Notes: a model not told the origin generated them from the letters alone. DNA of 29,372 bases from JBAUHN01 sp049680295 (GCA_049680295.1 JBAUHN010000284.1:1-29372); one strand, 5' to 3'; positions 15,290-24,100 are shown, counted from the first letter of the stretch. Numbers and translations: made by a program.

Positions 15290-17328
15290 CCGCAAGCATC
15301 GTCTTTGATCCGCTGCTTCCGATCCCTTTGCTGGTTGCCTTGGCGATTATCGCATTTGCCGGTATCGTTTTGGCGTCGCTGCGGGGCCTGAACGGTTGGG
15401 CCTTGCGCGCCTTGGCGGCAATGGTTGTGCTGGGGGCACTGTCCGGCCCTGCCTACCAGCAGGAAGACCGCGCACCGCTGTCGGATATTGTGGTGGTGCT
15501 GGAGGACACGAGCGCCAGCCAGAACCTGTCCGACAGGTCCGCACAGACCACACGCACGGCAGACGCATTGGCCGCCAGTATTGACGCGCGCCCCAATACC
15601 GAAGTGCGCCGCGTCACCGTTACGGATGATACGGGCGACGCAGGGACACAGTTGATGACCGCGCTCAGCACCGCATTGGCCGAGGAACCGCGCGCCCGGA
15701 TCGCGGGGATAATTGCGGTCAGCGACGGGCAGATCCACGACGCGGATTTGCCACTTGTCCTGCCCGCGCCGATGCATCTGCTGCAGACCGGCAAAGACAC
15801 CGATTGGGACCGCCGCATTACCGTCAGCAATGCGCCTGCTTTTGCAATCATCGACGAAGCCGTGACCTTGACCTTGCGCATCGACGACATGGGGAATGTG
15901 CCGGAAAATTCGGGCCTTGCCGCTTTGGATATTTCTGTCGATGGCGCCCCGGCGCAGACATTTCGCGTGCCCATTGGGCGTGACGTCGAACTGCCCGTGA
16001 CCCTGCCACACAGTGGCCGCAATGTGATCCAGTTTTCTTTGCAGCCTGTGGCGGGTGAGCTGACAGACCGCAACAACACCGCCCTGATCCAGATGAACGG
16101 TGTGCGCGATCGTTTGCGCGTGCTTCTGGTCTCGGGAGAGCCACATCCCGGTGGGCGCACATGGCGCAATCTGCTGAAATCGGACAGCTCGGTTGATCTG
16201 GTGCATTTTACAATTCTGCGCCCACCTGAAAAGCAAGACGGCGTGCCTGTCGGCGAGCTAAGCTTGATCGCATTCCCCACGCGGGAGCTGTTTTTAGAGA
16301 AGATTGACGACTTTGATCTGATCATTTTCGACCGGTACAAACGGCGTGGCATTCTGCCTGCGCTCTATCTTGAGAATGTGGCGAATTATGTGCGTGGCGG
16401 TGGCGCCGTGTTGGTGGCAGCCGGGCCTGATTTTGCCGGTGCGGACAGTCTTTTCCGCTCGCCCTTGGGTCTGGCATTGCCCGCAGCCCCCACGGCGCGC
16501 GTGGTAGAACAACCGTACCTTCCAGTGGTGACAGAGATTGGCAAACGACACCCGGTGACAACCGGTCTGCCCGGTGGCGGTGATTGGGGGCGCTGGTTGC
16601 GGCAGGTCGATGTGACCAATCCGCAAGGCAATGTTGTGATGTCCGGCGTGGATGACCGTCCCTTGCTGGTATTGAATAAAGTCGAAGAAGGACGCGTTGC
16701 CTTGCTTGCCTCGGACCACGCTTGGCTTTGGAACCGCGGATTTGAAGGCGGTGGGCCGCAGCTTGAATTGCTACGCAGGCTGGCGCATTGGCTGATGAAA
16801 GAACCAGAGCTGGAAGAAGAAGCGCTGACAGCAAATGCAACCGGTCAGCTGATGCGGATCAGGCGTCGGACTTTGGCCGAAACGGTGCCACCCGTTCAGA
16901 TCACTGACCCTGCAGGCGAGACCCGTGAGATTGAGCTGACAGAGATTGACCCCGGTGTGTTTGAGGGGGGATTTGAGGGTCCGGAAATAGGCCTTTACCG
17001 TCTGGAGAATGGCGATCAGACTGCGGTCATCGGCCTTGGCCCTGCCAGCCCACGTGAATTTGAACAGACCATCGCCACCGGCGACGTTTTGGCACCTGTT
17101 ATGGCCGACGGGCGCGGCGGCGTATTCCGGATCGACGCGGGCATACCCCGGATCCGCGATGTCCGGTTTGGCCGTCCGGCGGCAGGGCGCGGATGGATTG
17201 GGCTGACGCCCCGCGATGCGTTTGAAACCAGAGACGTGCGCCAAACCGGATTGCTGCCCGGCTGGTTGGTCTTATTGCTTAGCGCCGGCCTGATAACTGC
17301 TGCCTGGATGCGCGAAGGACGCAGATGA
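15286..17328 (+). CDS. Membrane protein with vWA-like motif and glutamine-amidotransferase-like region
   Basis: A 680-residue protein with two N-terminal membrane segments (about 12-31 and 37-55), a large extracytoplasmic region, and a C-terminal membrane segment (about 655-675) ending in a basic tail. Just after the second segment, VVVLEDTSASQ contains an intact DxSxS (residues 74-78), the only intact MIDAS-type motif among the operon's three vWA-like proteins. The middle (RVLLVSGEPHPGGRTWRNLL to GGGAVLVAAGPDF) resembles the class I glutamine-amidotransferase-like fold seen in such proteins, but I see no catalytic Cys-His-Glu set, so it is probably non-enzymatic. ATG overlaps the previous stop by 4 bases. 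By position it is the fourth component of the MoxR system; its role is unknown. Confidence 0.82.
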   Translation: MTASIVFDPLLPIPLLVALAIIAFAGIVLASLRGLNGWALRALAAMVVLGALSGPAYQQEDRAPLSDIVVVLEDTSASQNLSDRSAQTTRTADALAASIDARPNTEVRRVTVTDDTGDAGTQLMTALSTALAEEPRARIAGIIAVSDGQIHDADLPLVLPAPMHLLQTGKDTDWDRRITVSNAPAFAIIDEAVTLTLRIDDMGNVPENSGLAALDISVDGAPAQTFRVPIGRDVELPVTLPHSGRNVIQFSLQPVAGELTDRNNTALIQMNGVRDRLRVLLVSGEPHPGGRTWRNLLKSDSSVDLVHFTILRPPEKQDGVPVGELSLIAFPTRELFLEKIDDFDLIIFDRYKRRGILPALYLENVANYVRGGGAVLVAAGPDFAGADSLFRSPLGLALPAAPTARVVEQPYLPVVTEIGKRHPVTTGLPGGGDWGRWLRQVDVTNPQGNVVMSGVDDRPLLVLNKVEEGRVALLASDHAWLWNRGFEGGGPQLELLRRLAHWLMKEPELEEEALTANATGQLMRIRRRTLAETVPPVQITDPAGETREIELTEIDPGVFEGGFEGPEIGLYRLENGDQTAVIGLGPASPREFEQTIATGDVLAPVMADGRGGVFRIDAGIPRIRDVRFGRPAAGRGWIGLTPRDAFETRDVRQTGLLPGWLVLLLSAGLITAAWMREGRR

Positions 17329-17786
17329 TGGAGCGCACGGTCCGCGTTTTGGCGCCTGCCGATTTTGATGACGCGCTGGTGCTATATCGAGAATTGGTTG
17401 GTGATATTCCGGTGGCACAGGGCCTCGAGGGACAGTCACGGTTTGAACAAATCCTCGGGTTAGAGGGCACCGCCATATTCGGGGCTGAAAAAGCCGGGCG
17501 CATCGTGTCCATGGCGACTGTGCATGTCTTGCCAAACATGACTTTTGGTGGACGCCCTTACAGCCTGATCGAAAACGTGGTGACACAAAAGGCACATCAG
17601 GGGCACGGTCTGGGACGCGCGGTTATGCGCAGTGCGATTGAGCACGCCTGGGCGCAGGATGCCTATAAAATAATGCTTCTGTCTGGCAGGGCCTTTGATG
17701 CGGTCGGATTTTATCAGAAACTTGGGTTCAATTCAGACGACAAACATGGCCTGATATTGCGCCGCGCACCACAGCGCCGTCCTTGA
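17325..17786 (+). CDS. GNAT family N-acetyltransferase
   Basis: A 153-residue single-domain GNAT protein. The acetyl-CoA-binding motif A is VTQKAHQGHGLGRAVM with the Q/RxxGxG/A pattern, and motif B ends in AVGFYQKLGF, both characteristic. The substrate cannot be told; small metabolites, antibiotics or protein N-termini are all possible. The start is ATGATG at 17325-17330; the first ATG overlaps the stop of the preceding gene, so it is coupled to the MoxR operon although an acetyltransferase is not a usual member of it. The gap of 89 bases to the following histidine kinase shows no terminator, so read-through into that gene is possible. Confidence 0.88.
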   Translation: MMERTVRVLAPADFDDALVLYRELVGDIPVAQGLEGQSRFEQILGLEGTAIFGAEKAGRIVSMATVHVLPNMTFGGRPYSLIENVVTQKAHQGHGLGRAVMRSAIEHAWAQDAYKIMLLSGRAFDAVGFYQKLGFNSDDKHGLILRRAPQRRP

Positions 17787-17875
17787 GCTAAGGATCTGAA
17801 CCCACTTTAAGCAGATATTCACCTGGACGCAGCAGGGTGCGCAGACCTGAAGAATTGGTGTCTGCGGAGCGGTAA

Positions 17876-20119
17876 ATGAACCTCGCCAATAAAATGGCTC
17901 AAGAACGGCGCGGAAGGCTGGCCGCTGAGCGTCTGCTTGAATTGCGACAAGCGGAACTGTTTGCAGCAAACCAAAAGCTGAACAATAACGCGCGCGCCTT
18001 GACCGAAGAAATCTCGGAAACGCGCGCTGAAGTGGCCAATGTGCGCCACGAAAACCAACGTGTGAAATCCGATTTGTCAGCGGCAAACGAAAAGGTGCAA
18101 CTGGTTGAACGGCGCTTGTGGCAATCCATTGAATCTATCAAGGATGGGTTCGCCTTGTTTAATTCCGACAACGAACTGATCATGGCAAACCGGGCCTATC
18201 TTGGTGTTTTTGACGGGCTGGAAGAGGTCAAATCAGGGGTAAATTACGTCACAATCCTGCAATATCTGACGGATGAAGGCATCGTCGACATCGGGGAATA
18301 TCAGCCCCGCGAATGGCGCCAGAAAATGACCGAACGGATGCAGCAGCCCGCCCCGACGCCCATCGTTGTAAGGCTCTGGAATGGGCAATACTTTAAGATG
18401 ATTGACCAGCGTGGACCGGATGGCGATATTGTGTCTTTGGTTCTGAACATCTCGGAATCTGTCAGAAACGAAGAACAATTACGCTTGTCCCGGGCCAATG
18501 CGGAAAACGCGAACCGGGCCAAATCATCCTTTCTTGCCAACATGAGCCATGAAATCCGCACCCCGATGAACGGCGTTGTTGGTATGGCCGACGTCCTGAG
18601 CGACACAGTTTTGTCCGAAGAACAGCGGCTTTATGTAGATACGATCAAAAATTCCGGCGAGGCGTTGCTGGTCATTATCAACGATGTGCTGGATTATTCC
18701 AAGATCGAGGCAGACAAGCTTGAACTGCACCCAGAGCCTATGGATTTGGAAGCCAGCATTCAGGAAGTCATCCTATTGATGCAGCATCTGGTGCAGGAAA
18801 AAGGTCTGATCCTGACACTGGACTATGATTTATTCTTACCGTCGCAGTTTATCGGTGATCCCGGTCGTTTGCGGCAGATTCTGACCAATCTTATCGGTAA
18901 CGCCATCAAATTCACCGCGCGTGGTCATGTTGTGATCCGTGTCACCGGCGTTCCCAACCATGATACGGGCTGCGTTTCGTTACATGTATCGGTTGAGGAC
19001 ACGGGCATCGGCATTCCGGCTGATATGATTGATCACGTATTTGGTGAATTCAATCAGGTCGAAAACGATCGCAATCGGCAGTTTGACGGTACGGGTCTGG
19101 GGCTGACAATCACCAAGCGGTTGATCGACCTGATGGACGGTGAAATTTGGGTGACGTCTGAATTCGGCGTTGGGTCATGCTTTGGATTCAAAGTGACCTT
19201 GCCCGCAACCGACACCCTTCAATATGATCCGCCGCAATTGCCAGACGGGATAAAGCGCCTGATGATTATTGATGATATTGCCGTCAACCGGAGCATTCTT
19301 GCGCGCAAGTTTCAGCAGCTTGGGCTGAACGTCATGGCTGCGACCGGCATAGATGAAGCACTGGAAGAATTGAATGCGGACTATGATCTTGTTTTGGCTG
19401 ATCACGAAGCCGCTGGAATAGACGGTCTTGAATTCGCCAAATCTGCACGCTCAAAAGGGTTTGAGATGCCGATTATCCTGCTCAGCTCAAACCCGGCCAT
19501 CGTAAGGGAAAGCCAGGGTTTCGCTTTGGTTCAGGGGTTGCTGCAAAAACCGCTTCCACGTCAGCAACTGTTTATGAAACTGAAAGATCTTGATCTGTCA
19601 CCGGTTCCTATGTCAGGCGCTGGCCCCGGTGACGTTACGGGATCACTGGGCGGAAAAGACACGCCCATTGCAATCTGCACCACCAGCAAGCGGCGGGTCA
19701 TGCGGATTTTGGCGGCTGATGACAATAAGACCAACCAGTTGGTGTTTCAGAAAATGACCAAGGCGCTGAACATTGATTTGATGTGCGTGGCTGACGGACA
19801 ACAAGCGGTGGATGCCTATCAGGATTTTCATCCTGATTTGATTTTTATGGATATTTCGATGCCAAAAGTCGACGGCAAACAAGCAACCGGGATGATCCGC
19901 AAGATCGAGACGGACAAGGGAGGTCACGTCCCGATTGTCGCGGTGACGGCACATGCATTGGCAGGTGACGACGCAAGTATTCTGGAGGCCGGATTGGATC
20001 ACTATCTGACCAAACCGTTGCGCAAGGCAGATATTTTCGAACAGATCAGCACCCATTGCCCGGCAGAGGCAAATGATCCGATGGCCACAGACCCTAAACC
20101 GCATCAGGCTGTTGGGTAA
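17876..20119 (+). CDS. Soluble hybrid sensor histidine kinase (coiled coil-PAS-HisKA-HATPase-REC-REC)
   Basis: A 747-residue hybrid kinase with no membrane segment, so it senses a cytoplasmic or complex-borne signal. Order: N-terminal coiled coil (about 1-80), PAS-like domain (about 82-195, IKDGFALFNSDNELIMANRAYL), HisKA with FLANMSHEIRTPMNG (His225), HATPase with the N-box around Asn338/Asn342, DTGIGIP and GTGLGLTI, then two receivers. REC1 has Asp466/467, phosphoacceptor Asp509 and Lys558, but its loop after Asp509 reads HEAAGIDG instead of the usual MPxMDG. REC2 is canonical (Asp615/616, Asp659 in FMDISMPKVDG, YLTKPL). No Hpt domain is included, so onward phosphotransfer needs a separate partner. 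An in-frame TAA directly before the ATG fixes 17876 as the earliest start; GGAG lies upstream. Its last 16 bases overlap the yaaA 3' end. Confidence 0.92.
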   Translation: MNLANKMAQERRGRLAAERLLELRQAELFAANQKLNNNARALTEEISETRAEVANVRHENQRVKSDLSAANEKVQLVERRLWQSIESIKDGFALFNSDNELIMANRAYLGVFDGLEEVKSGVNYVTILQYLTDEGIVDIGEYQPREWRQKMTERMQQPAPTPIVVRLWNGQYFKMIDQRGPDGDIVSLVLNISESVRNEEQLRLSRANAENANRAKSSFLANMSHEIRTPMNGVVGMADVLSDTVLSEEQRLYVDTIKNSGEALLVIINDVLDYSKIEADKLELHPEPMDLEASIQEVILLMQHLVQEKGLILTLDYDLFLPSQFIGDPGRLRQILTNLIGNAIKFTARGHVVIRVTGVPNHDTGCVSLHVSVEDTGIGIPADMIDHVFGEFNQVENDRNRQFDGTGLGLTITKRLIDLMDGEIWVTSEFGVGSCFGFKVTLPATDTLQYDPPQLPDGIKRLMIIDDIAVNRSILARKFQQLGLNVMAATGIDEALEELNADYDLVLADHEAAGIDGLEFAKSARSKGFEMPIILLSSNPAIVRESQGFALVQGLLQKPLPRQQLFMKLKDLDLSPVPMSGAGPGDVTGSLGGKDTPIAICTTSKRRVMRILAADDNKTNQLVFQKMTKALNIDLMCVADGQQAVDAYQDFHPDLIFMDISMPKVDGKQATGMIRKIETDKGGHVPIVAVTAHALAGDDASILEAGLDHYLTKPLRKADIFEQISTHCPAEANDPMATDPKPHQAVG

Positions 20120-20883
20120 GGGCGCACAAATACCATTGTGTCATCTGTCGATGACTGAGGCTGGTAGGTGTAGCCGCCGGCATCAAAGTCTTTCAGATCA
20201 TCGACGTGTTTTATTCGGTTTTCGATGACGTAACGCGCCATCGCGCCGCGGGCTTTCTTAGCGAAAAAGCTGACGATCTTAGGGGGTTTACCGTCGTCTT
20301 TATCCTCAAGGAACTGTGGCGTAATTACGCGCAATTTCAAAGCTTTGGGGGCGACGGCGCCAAAATATTCCTGACTGGCACAGTTCAGCAGCTTGTCAGT
20401 TCCCAAAACCTCCGCCTGTGCGTTCAGCGCAGTCGACAATTGATCGCGCCAATACCCATAAAGCGATGTACCGCGACGGGTCTTCAGACGGCTGCCCATT
20501 TCCAGCCGATACGGTTGGATCGCATCCAAAGGACGCAGGATACCGTAAAGACCTGATAGAATACGCAAGTGATCTTGTGCCCAAGACAGCGCATCCGCAT
20601 CCAAAGTACCGGCATCAAGGCCCATATACGTGTCACCCGCAAACGCCAGAACGGCCGGGCGCGTTGTTGCAGGATCGGGCGTTTCGGCGAAAGCAGCAAA
20701 GCGATCGCGATTGAGCCGGGCAAGATCATCGGACAAATCCATCAGGCTTTTCAGCTTGCCCAATGTCAGGTTGCGCGCGGTTTTCGCCAGCCGTACCGCG
20801 TCATCCTGAAAGTCGGGTGCGGTCGATGTAACATTCTGCTCTGTCCAGTCCAACCGTTTGGCGGGTGAAATCACAACCAGCAT
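20104..20883 (-). CDS. yaaA: Peroxide stress protein YaaA (DUF328)
   Basis: A 259-residue protein starting MLVVISPAKRLDW, the diagnostic opening of the YaaA family (E. coli YaaA has 258 residues). Other family segments are SDDLARLNRDRFAAF, AFAGDTYMGLDA, LRILSGLYGILRPLD and EMGSRL, with KIVSFFAKKARG near the end. In E. coli YaaA lowers intracellular free iron and protects DNA and protein during hydrogen peroxide stress; the fold binds DNA. The gene lies 30 bases downstream of recQ on the same strand, so the two probably form an operon joining DNA repair and oxidative stress. Its 3' end overlaps the convergent histidine kinase gene by 16 bases. No OxyR-like site was identified. Confidence 0.94.
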   Translation of the reverse strand: MLVVISPAKRLDWTEQNVTSTAPDFQDDAVRLAKTARNLTLGKLKSLMDLSDDLARLNRDRFAAFAETPDPATTRPAVLAFAGDTYMGLDAGTLDADALSWAQDHLRILSGLYGILRPLDAIQPYRLEMGSRLKTRRGTSLYGYWRDQLSTALNAQAEVLGTDKLLNCASQEYFGAVAPKALKLRVITPQFLEDKDDGKPPKIVSFFAKKARGAMARYVIENRIKHVDDLKDFDAGGYTYQPQSSTDDTMVFVRPYPTA

Positions 20884-20913
20884 CTGACATTCCTTATTAG
20901 CTTGACGAATGAT

Positions 20914-22956
20914 CTAGCCCGCTTCGCGCAGGACGTCCAGAAAGGCCGGGCCAAATCGTTCCGCCCGTTTGTCCCCAAGCAGGCGTTCCATTGCTGCATC
21001 GTCGCGGGGGCGGTTTTGCGCAATCCTGGCCAGTTGTGACGCCGAACAGCTGAGCGGTTTTTCGGTGCCGCCGTCACCCTTGGCCAGATCGGCCTGAACT
21101 TCGAGCAGGCGGTCATACAGCGCGCCCGCGTCACGCCCGGCCAGTTTGCGGCGTGTCGGATGCATTTGTGTCGCTTCGCCGGTGATCACCTTTAGAAAAT
21201 CCGCGCCATAGCTTTCCAGTTTCTTGGCGCCAACCCCACCAATCCGCGCCATGTCGTCCATGGATTGTGGCCGGGTTTCCGCCATCTCGACCAAGGTGCG
21301 GTCAGTGAAAATGATATAGGCGGGTACTTTGGCTGCTTCGGCCAGGCCGCGCCTCTTGGCCTTTAAGGCCGACAGCAGCGGCGCATCTTCGTCCGACACG
21401 ATCGCTTTGACTGCAGGGCGCCGGTTGCCAGCAGCTTTGATACTGTCGCGGCGCAGGTCGATTTTTGCCTGATCGCGCAGGATTGGCAGGGCCGCGTCGG
21501 TCATTCTGAGCGCACCGTGCCGTTCAGGGTCGGGGCGCAACAAATCATGTCCCATCATCTGCCGAAACACCGCCTGCCACTGGCGACGGTCATATTCGGT
21601 TCCAACGCCAAAGGTTGGCAGGTTCTGATGGCTGCGTGCCTTGACTTTGTCGGTCTCATTGCCCAGCAGGATGTCGATCAGATGGCCTGCGCCAAACCAT
21701 TCTTCGGTGCGCAGGATCGCGGACAGGGCTTTGCGCACGGCTGTTGTGCCATCAAACACATCGGCAGGTGTGTCACACAGATCGCATCTGCCGCAGGTTA
21801 TGTTTTCCTCATCAAAATAGCCTAGCAGCGCCTGTCGCCTACAGGACAAAGCCTCGGCCAGACCCAGCAAAGCGTTAAGGCGCGCATGATCTGCTGCGCG
21901 ACGCTCTGGCGGGGCCAGACCTTCGTCGATCTGGCTGCGGCGCAGGCGGATGTCTTCGGGACCAAAAAGGGTCAGCGTCTCGGCGGGGGCGCCGTCACGG
22001 CCTGCGCGGCCGATTTCCTGATAATAAGCCTCGATCGACTTGGGCAGATCGGCATGTGCGACCCAGCGGATATCGGGTTTATCAACGCCCATGCCAAAAG
22101 CCACGGTCGCGACCACGATCAGCCCGTCCTCTTGCTGGAAACGACGCTCGGCGATGCGCCTGTCCTCGGCTTCCATCCCGCCGTGATAATGCAAGGATAC
22201 CAGTCCCGCCTCGCGCAGCGCGCGTGCCAGACTTTCGGTTTTGGCGCGGGTGCCGCAATAGACGATACCCGATTGACCTTTGCGTGCGACCGCAAAGTCC
22301 AGAATTTGTCGGCGCGGGCCATCCTTGGCGGCAAAGGCGAGATGAATGTTGGGCCGGTCAAACCCGCGTAGAAATGATCTGGGCGGGTGCCCGTCGAACA
22401 GTTTTTGCACAATCTCGGCTTGAGTTTCAGCGTCTGCCGTTGCGGTAAAGGCCGCCAGCGGCACGTCCAGCGCCCGGCGCAATTCGCCGATGCGCAGATA
22501 ATCGGGGCGGAAATCATGGCCCCATTGGCTGACGCAATGGGCCTCGTCTACCGCGATCAGGCTGACACCGACGCGGCGCAACAGCCCCATGGCCGACCCC
22601 GCCGCCAGACGTTCCGGCGCCATGTACAGCAGTTTGAGGGTTCCTGCCTCCAACGCTTCGAACACGGCATCGGTTTCCTCGGGCGTGTTGCCGGAGGTCA
22701 GTGCGCCCGCCGCGACGCCCACCTCTTGCAGGGCGCGGACCTGATCGCGCATCAGGGCAATCAGCGGTGAGATGACGACCGTCACGCCATCGCGCATCAG
22801 CGCAGGCATCTGAAAGCAAAGGGATTTCCCGCCACCTGTGGGCATAATGGCCAGCACGTTCTGCCCGTCAGTCACCGCCTCGACAATGTCTTGCTGACCG
22901 GGTCGGAAGGCATCAAAGCCAAAGACGTCGCGTAACAGCGTGGCAGCGCCGGGCAT
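20914..22956 (-). CDS. recQ: ATP-dependent DNA helicase RecQ
   Basis: A 680-residue 3'-5' superfamily 2 helicase. Visible motifs are Walker A PTGGGKS (Lys44), DEAH box VDEAHCVSQWGHDFRPDY (Asp137-His140), and motifs V-VI in VAFGMGVDKPDIR and QEIGRAGRDG. The zinc-binding RQC region follows with Cys372, Cys388, Cys391 and Cys394. An HRDC domain covers about 520-600 (IIFTDRTLVEMAETRP, GGVGAKKLESYG). The extra C-terminal ~50 residues (CSASQLARIAQNRP...) look like a helical, possibly HRDC-related tail that makes it longer than E. coli RecQ (about 610). It acts in recombination and stalled-fork processing. AGGA lies about 9 bases before the ATG. yaaA follows in the same direction after 30 bases. Confidence 0.96.
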   Translation of the reverse strand: MPGAATLLRDVFGFDAFRPGQQDIVEAVTDGQNVLAIMPTGGGKSLCFQMPALMRDGVTVVISPLIALMRDQVRALQEVGVAAGALTSGNTPEETDAVFEALEAGTLKLLYMAPERLAAGSAMGLLRRVGVSLIAVDEAHCVSQWGHDFRPDYLRIGELRRALDVPLAAFTATADAETQAEIVQKLFDGHPPRSFLRGFDRPNIHLAFAAKDGPRRQILDFAVARKGQSGIVYCGTRAKTESLARALREAGLVSLHYHGGMEAEDRRIAERRFQQEDGLIVVATVAFGMGVDKPDIRWVAHADLPKSIEAYYQEIGRAGRDGAPAETLTLFGPEDIRLRRSQIDEGLAPPERRAADHARLNALLGLAEALSCRRQALLGYFDEENITCGRCDLCDTPADVFDGTTAVRKALSAILRTEEWFGAGHLIDILLGNETDKVKARSHQNLPTFGVGTEYDRRQWQAVFRQMMGHDLLRPDPERHGALRMTDAALPILRDQAKIDLRRDSIKAAGNRRPAVKAIVSDEDAPLLSALKAKRRGLAEAAKVPAYIIFTDRTLVEMAETRPQSMDDMARIGGVGAKKLESYGADFLKVITGEATQMHPTRRKLAGRDAGALYDRLLEVQADLAKGDGGTEKPLSCSASQLARIAQNRPRDDAAMERLLGDKRAERFGPAFLDVLREAG

Positions 22957-23036
22957 GGGGGAATTCCTGTTTTTATTCTGCTCTTAAAAAGCAGACTCCC
23001 ACACTAAGATTCAGTGAACAAGCCCCCACAGCGCGC

Positions 23037-23064
23037 AAAAAACGTCACTGTATAAAAAACAGCG
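23037..23064 (-). terminator. Possible rho-independent terminator after yggT
   Basis: On the minus strand, just past yggT, CGCTGT and ACAGTG can form a six-pair stem (one G-U) around a T-rich seven-base loop, followed by ACG and six Ts. The stem is short and AT-poor at its base, so it is a weak terminator at best. The rest of 22957-23084 is the recQ leader and shows nothing else I can call. Confidence 0.35.
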
Positions 23065-23084
23065 ATATTCCGCGACGCCGGATG

Positions 23085-23372
23085 TCAGACGAAAAGCGCG
23101 TAATTGTTGGCCAAAACGATCCGCGCGATAGCGACGGCCAGCAATGCCACCAGCGGCGCCAGATCAATCCCGCCCATTTGCGGCAGGAACTGGCGAATAC
23201 GGCTGTACATCGGCTCCATCAGGCGATTGAGGCCATACCAGATTTGCGACACCAGTGGCTGTTGCAAATTCAACACCTGAAAATTGATCAGCCAGCTCAT
23301 GATGACGTGGGCAATTATGAAAAACCAAACTACGTCAAGCAGCAGCATCAGAACTTGGAACAGCGATTGCAT
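23085..23372 (-). CDS. YggT family integral membrane protein
   Basis: A 95-residue protein with two hydrophobic segments (about 4-28 and 70-90) separated by a polar stretch containing NRLMEPMYSRIRQFLPQMGGIDLAPLVALL (split: NRLMEPMYSRIRQFLP and GGIDLAPLVALL). These are the hallmarks of YggT, formerly DUF165, a small membrane family linked in various bacteria to osmotic shock, cell division and plastid nucleoid or cytochrome assembly; its molecular role is not settled. AAGGT lies 7 bases before the ATG. It stands alone, divergent from a thioesterase gene across 132 bases. Confidence 0.9.
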   Translation of the reverse strand: MQSLFQVLMLLLDVVWFFIIAHVIMSWLINFQVLNLQQPLVSQIWYGLNRLMEPMYSRIRQFLPQMGGIDLAPLVALLAVAIARIVLANNYALFV

Positions 23373-23451
23373 CAGTTGGACCTTTTTTACTTGATTGCCC
23401 CCCAGTTAATCACCGGGTCGTAAAAGGGCAAGGGTGCCGCGAGGTAGCGAA

Positions 23452-23457
23452 TTGACA
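23452..23457 (+). promoter_or_regulatory. TTGACA -35-like hexamer upstream of the thioesterase gene
   Basis: A perfect TTGACA 47 bases before the thioesterase ATG. The hexamer at 17-base spacing is GATCGC, a poor -10, so only half of a promoter is convincing. The gene's Shine-Dalgarno AGGAGG (from 23490) is strong. The other end of this 132-base gap presumably holds the yggT promoter. Confidence 0.25.
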
Positions 23458-23504
23458 CTCAGCCTTGAAAGCCGGATCGCTGATCGCAGTCAGGAGGCTA
23501 AAAC

Positions 23505-24050
23505 ATGTTCCCTTTCATTCGGTTTTTCAAAGATATCATGCTGGCCCGGCGGATGCCGCCAATCACTGACGTTACAGATGTGCACGTGTCGCATCACATA
23601 TGCTGGCCATGGGATCTGGATATCTTCGCAGAGCTGAACAATGGCCGGGCGCTGACCTTGTATGATCTGGGTCGGTTTGGCATGGCACAGCGGGCGGGGT
23701 TGATCGCCGTCCTGTTTCGTCACAAGTGGACGCTGACAATGGCCGGCAGTGTGGTGCGCTATCGCCGCCGGATCACCGGGTTTGAACGCTTTACCACGCG
23801 CAGTCGGCTGCTGTGCTGGGACGAGCGGTTTATGTATATTGAGCAATCCATGTGGAAGCGGAACGGAGAGTGCGCCAGCCATGTGATTTACCGGTCAGCC
23901 GTGCTGGAAAAAGGCAAAATGATCCCGGTTGAGCGGATGATAGCGGCCTTAGGTCAGGACCCGGTCAGCCCTGCGATGCCCGATTGGGTTGCGGCCTGGG
24001 TGGCGGCCGAGGCGCTGCGGCCATGGCCGCCAATGCAAGACGCCGCTTAA
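23505..24050 (+). CDS. Hotdog-fold acyl-CoA thioesterase-like protein
   Basis: A 181-residue protein of the 4HBT/THEM6-like hotdog group. The segment WPWDLDIFAELNNGRALTLYDLGRFG (split: WPWDLDIFAELNNG and RALTLYDLGRFG) matches the catalytic helix region of such thioesterases, in which an Asp/Glu near a xxNNxxY motif activates water. Further strands follow in VVRYRRRITGFERFTTRSRLL and FMYIEQSMWKRNGECASHVIYRSA (shortened quotes: VVRYRRRITGFERF, FMYIEQSMWK). No signal peptide is evident; the first residues FPFIRFFKDIMLA are only mildly hydrophobic. AGGAGG ends about 9 bases before the ATG. The natural acyl substrate cannot be deduced. It is followed after 70 bases by an MFS transporter, with an inverted repeat between. 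Confidence 0.8.
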   Translation: MFPFIRFFKDIMLARRMPPITDVTDVHVSHHICWPWDLDIFAELNNGRALTLYDLGRFGMAQRAGLIAVLFRHKWTLTMAGSVVRYRRRITGFERFTTRSRLLCWDERFMYIEQSMWKRNGECASHVIYRSAVLEKGKMIPVERMIAALGQDPVSPAMPDWVAAWVAAEALRPWPPMQDAA

Positions 24051-24079
24051 AAGCTTTTCTTGCACTGGACGCCCTGCCC

Positions 24080-24100
24080 TGTTCTTAATCCGCAAGAACA
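24080..24100. repeat. Seven-base-pair inverted repeat before the MFS transporter gene
   Basis: TGTTCTT and AAGAACA form a perfect seven-pair dyad around seven bases (24087-24093), 20 bases before the transporter ATG. There is no T-run after it, so it is not a good terminator; it could be an operator or a leader hairpin. Confidence 0.35.

Noticed and set aside
15247..16236. Open frame of 329 codons on the minus strand
   Set aside because: Antisense shadow of the MoxR-operon membrane protein, rich in His/Gln/Cys with no domain.
24080..24100. Terminator of the thioesterase gene or LexA box
   Set aside because: The stem has no T-run, and its GTTC/GAAC arms are inverted, while alphaproteobacterial LexA boxes are direct repeats.
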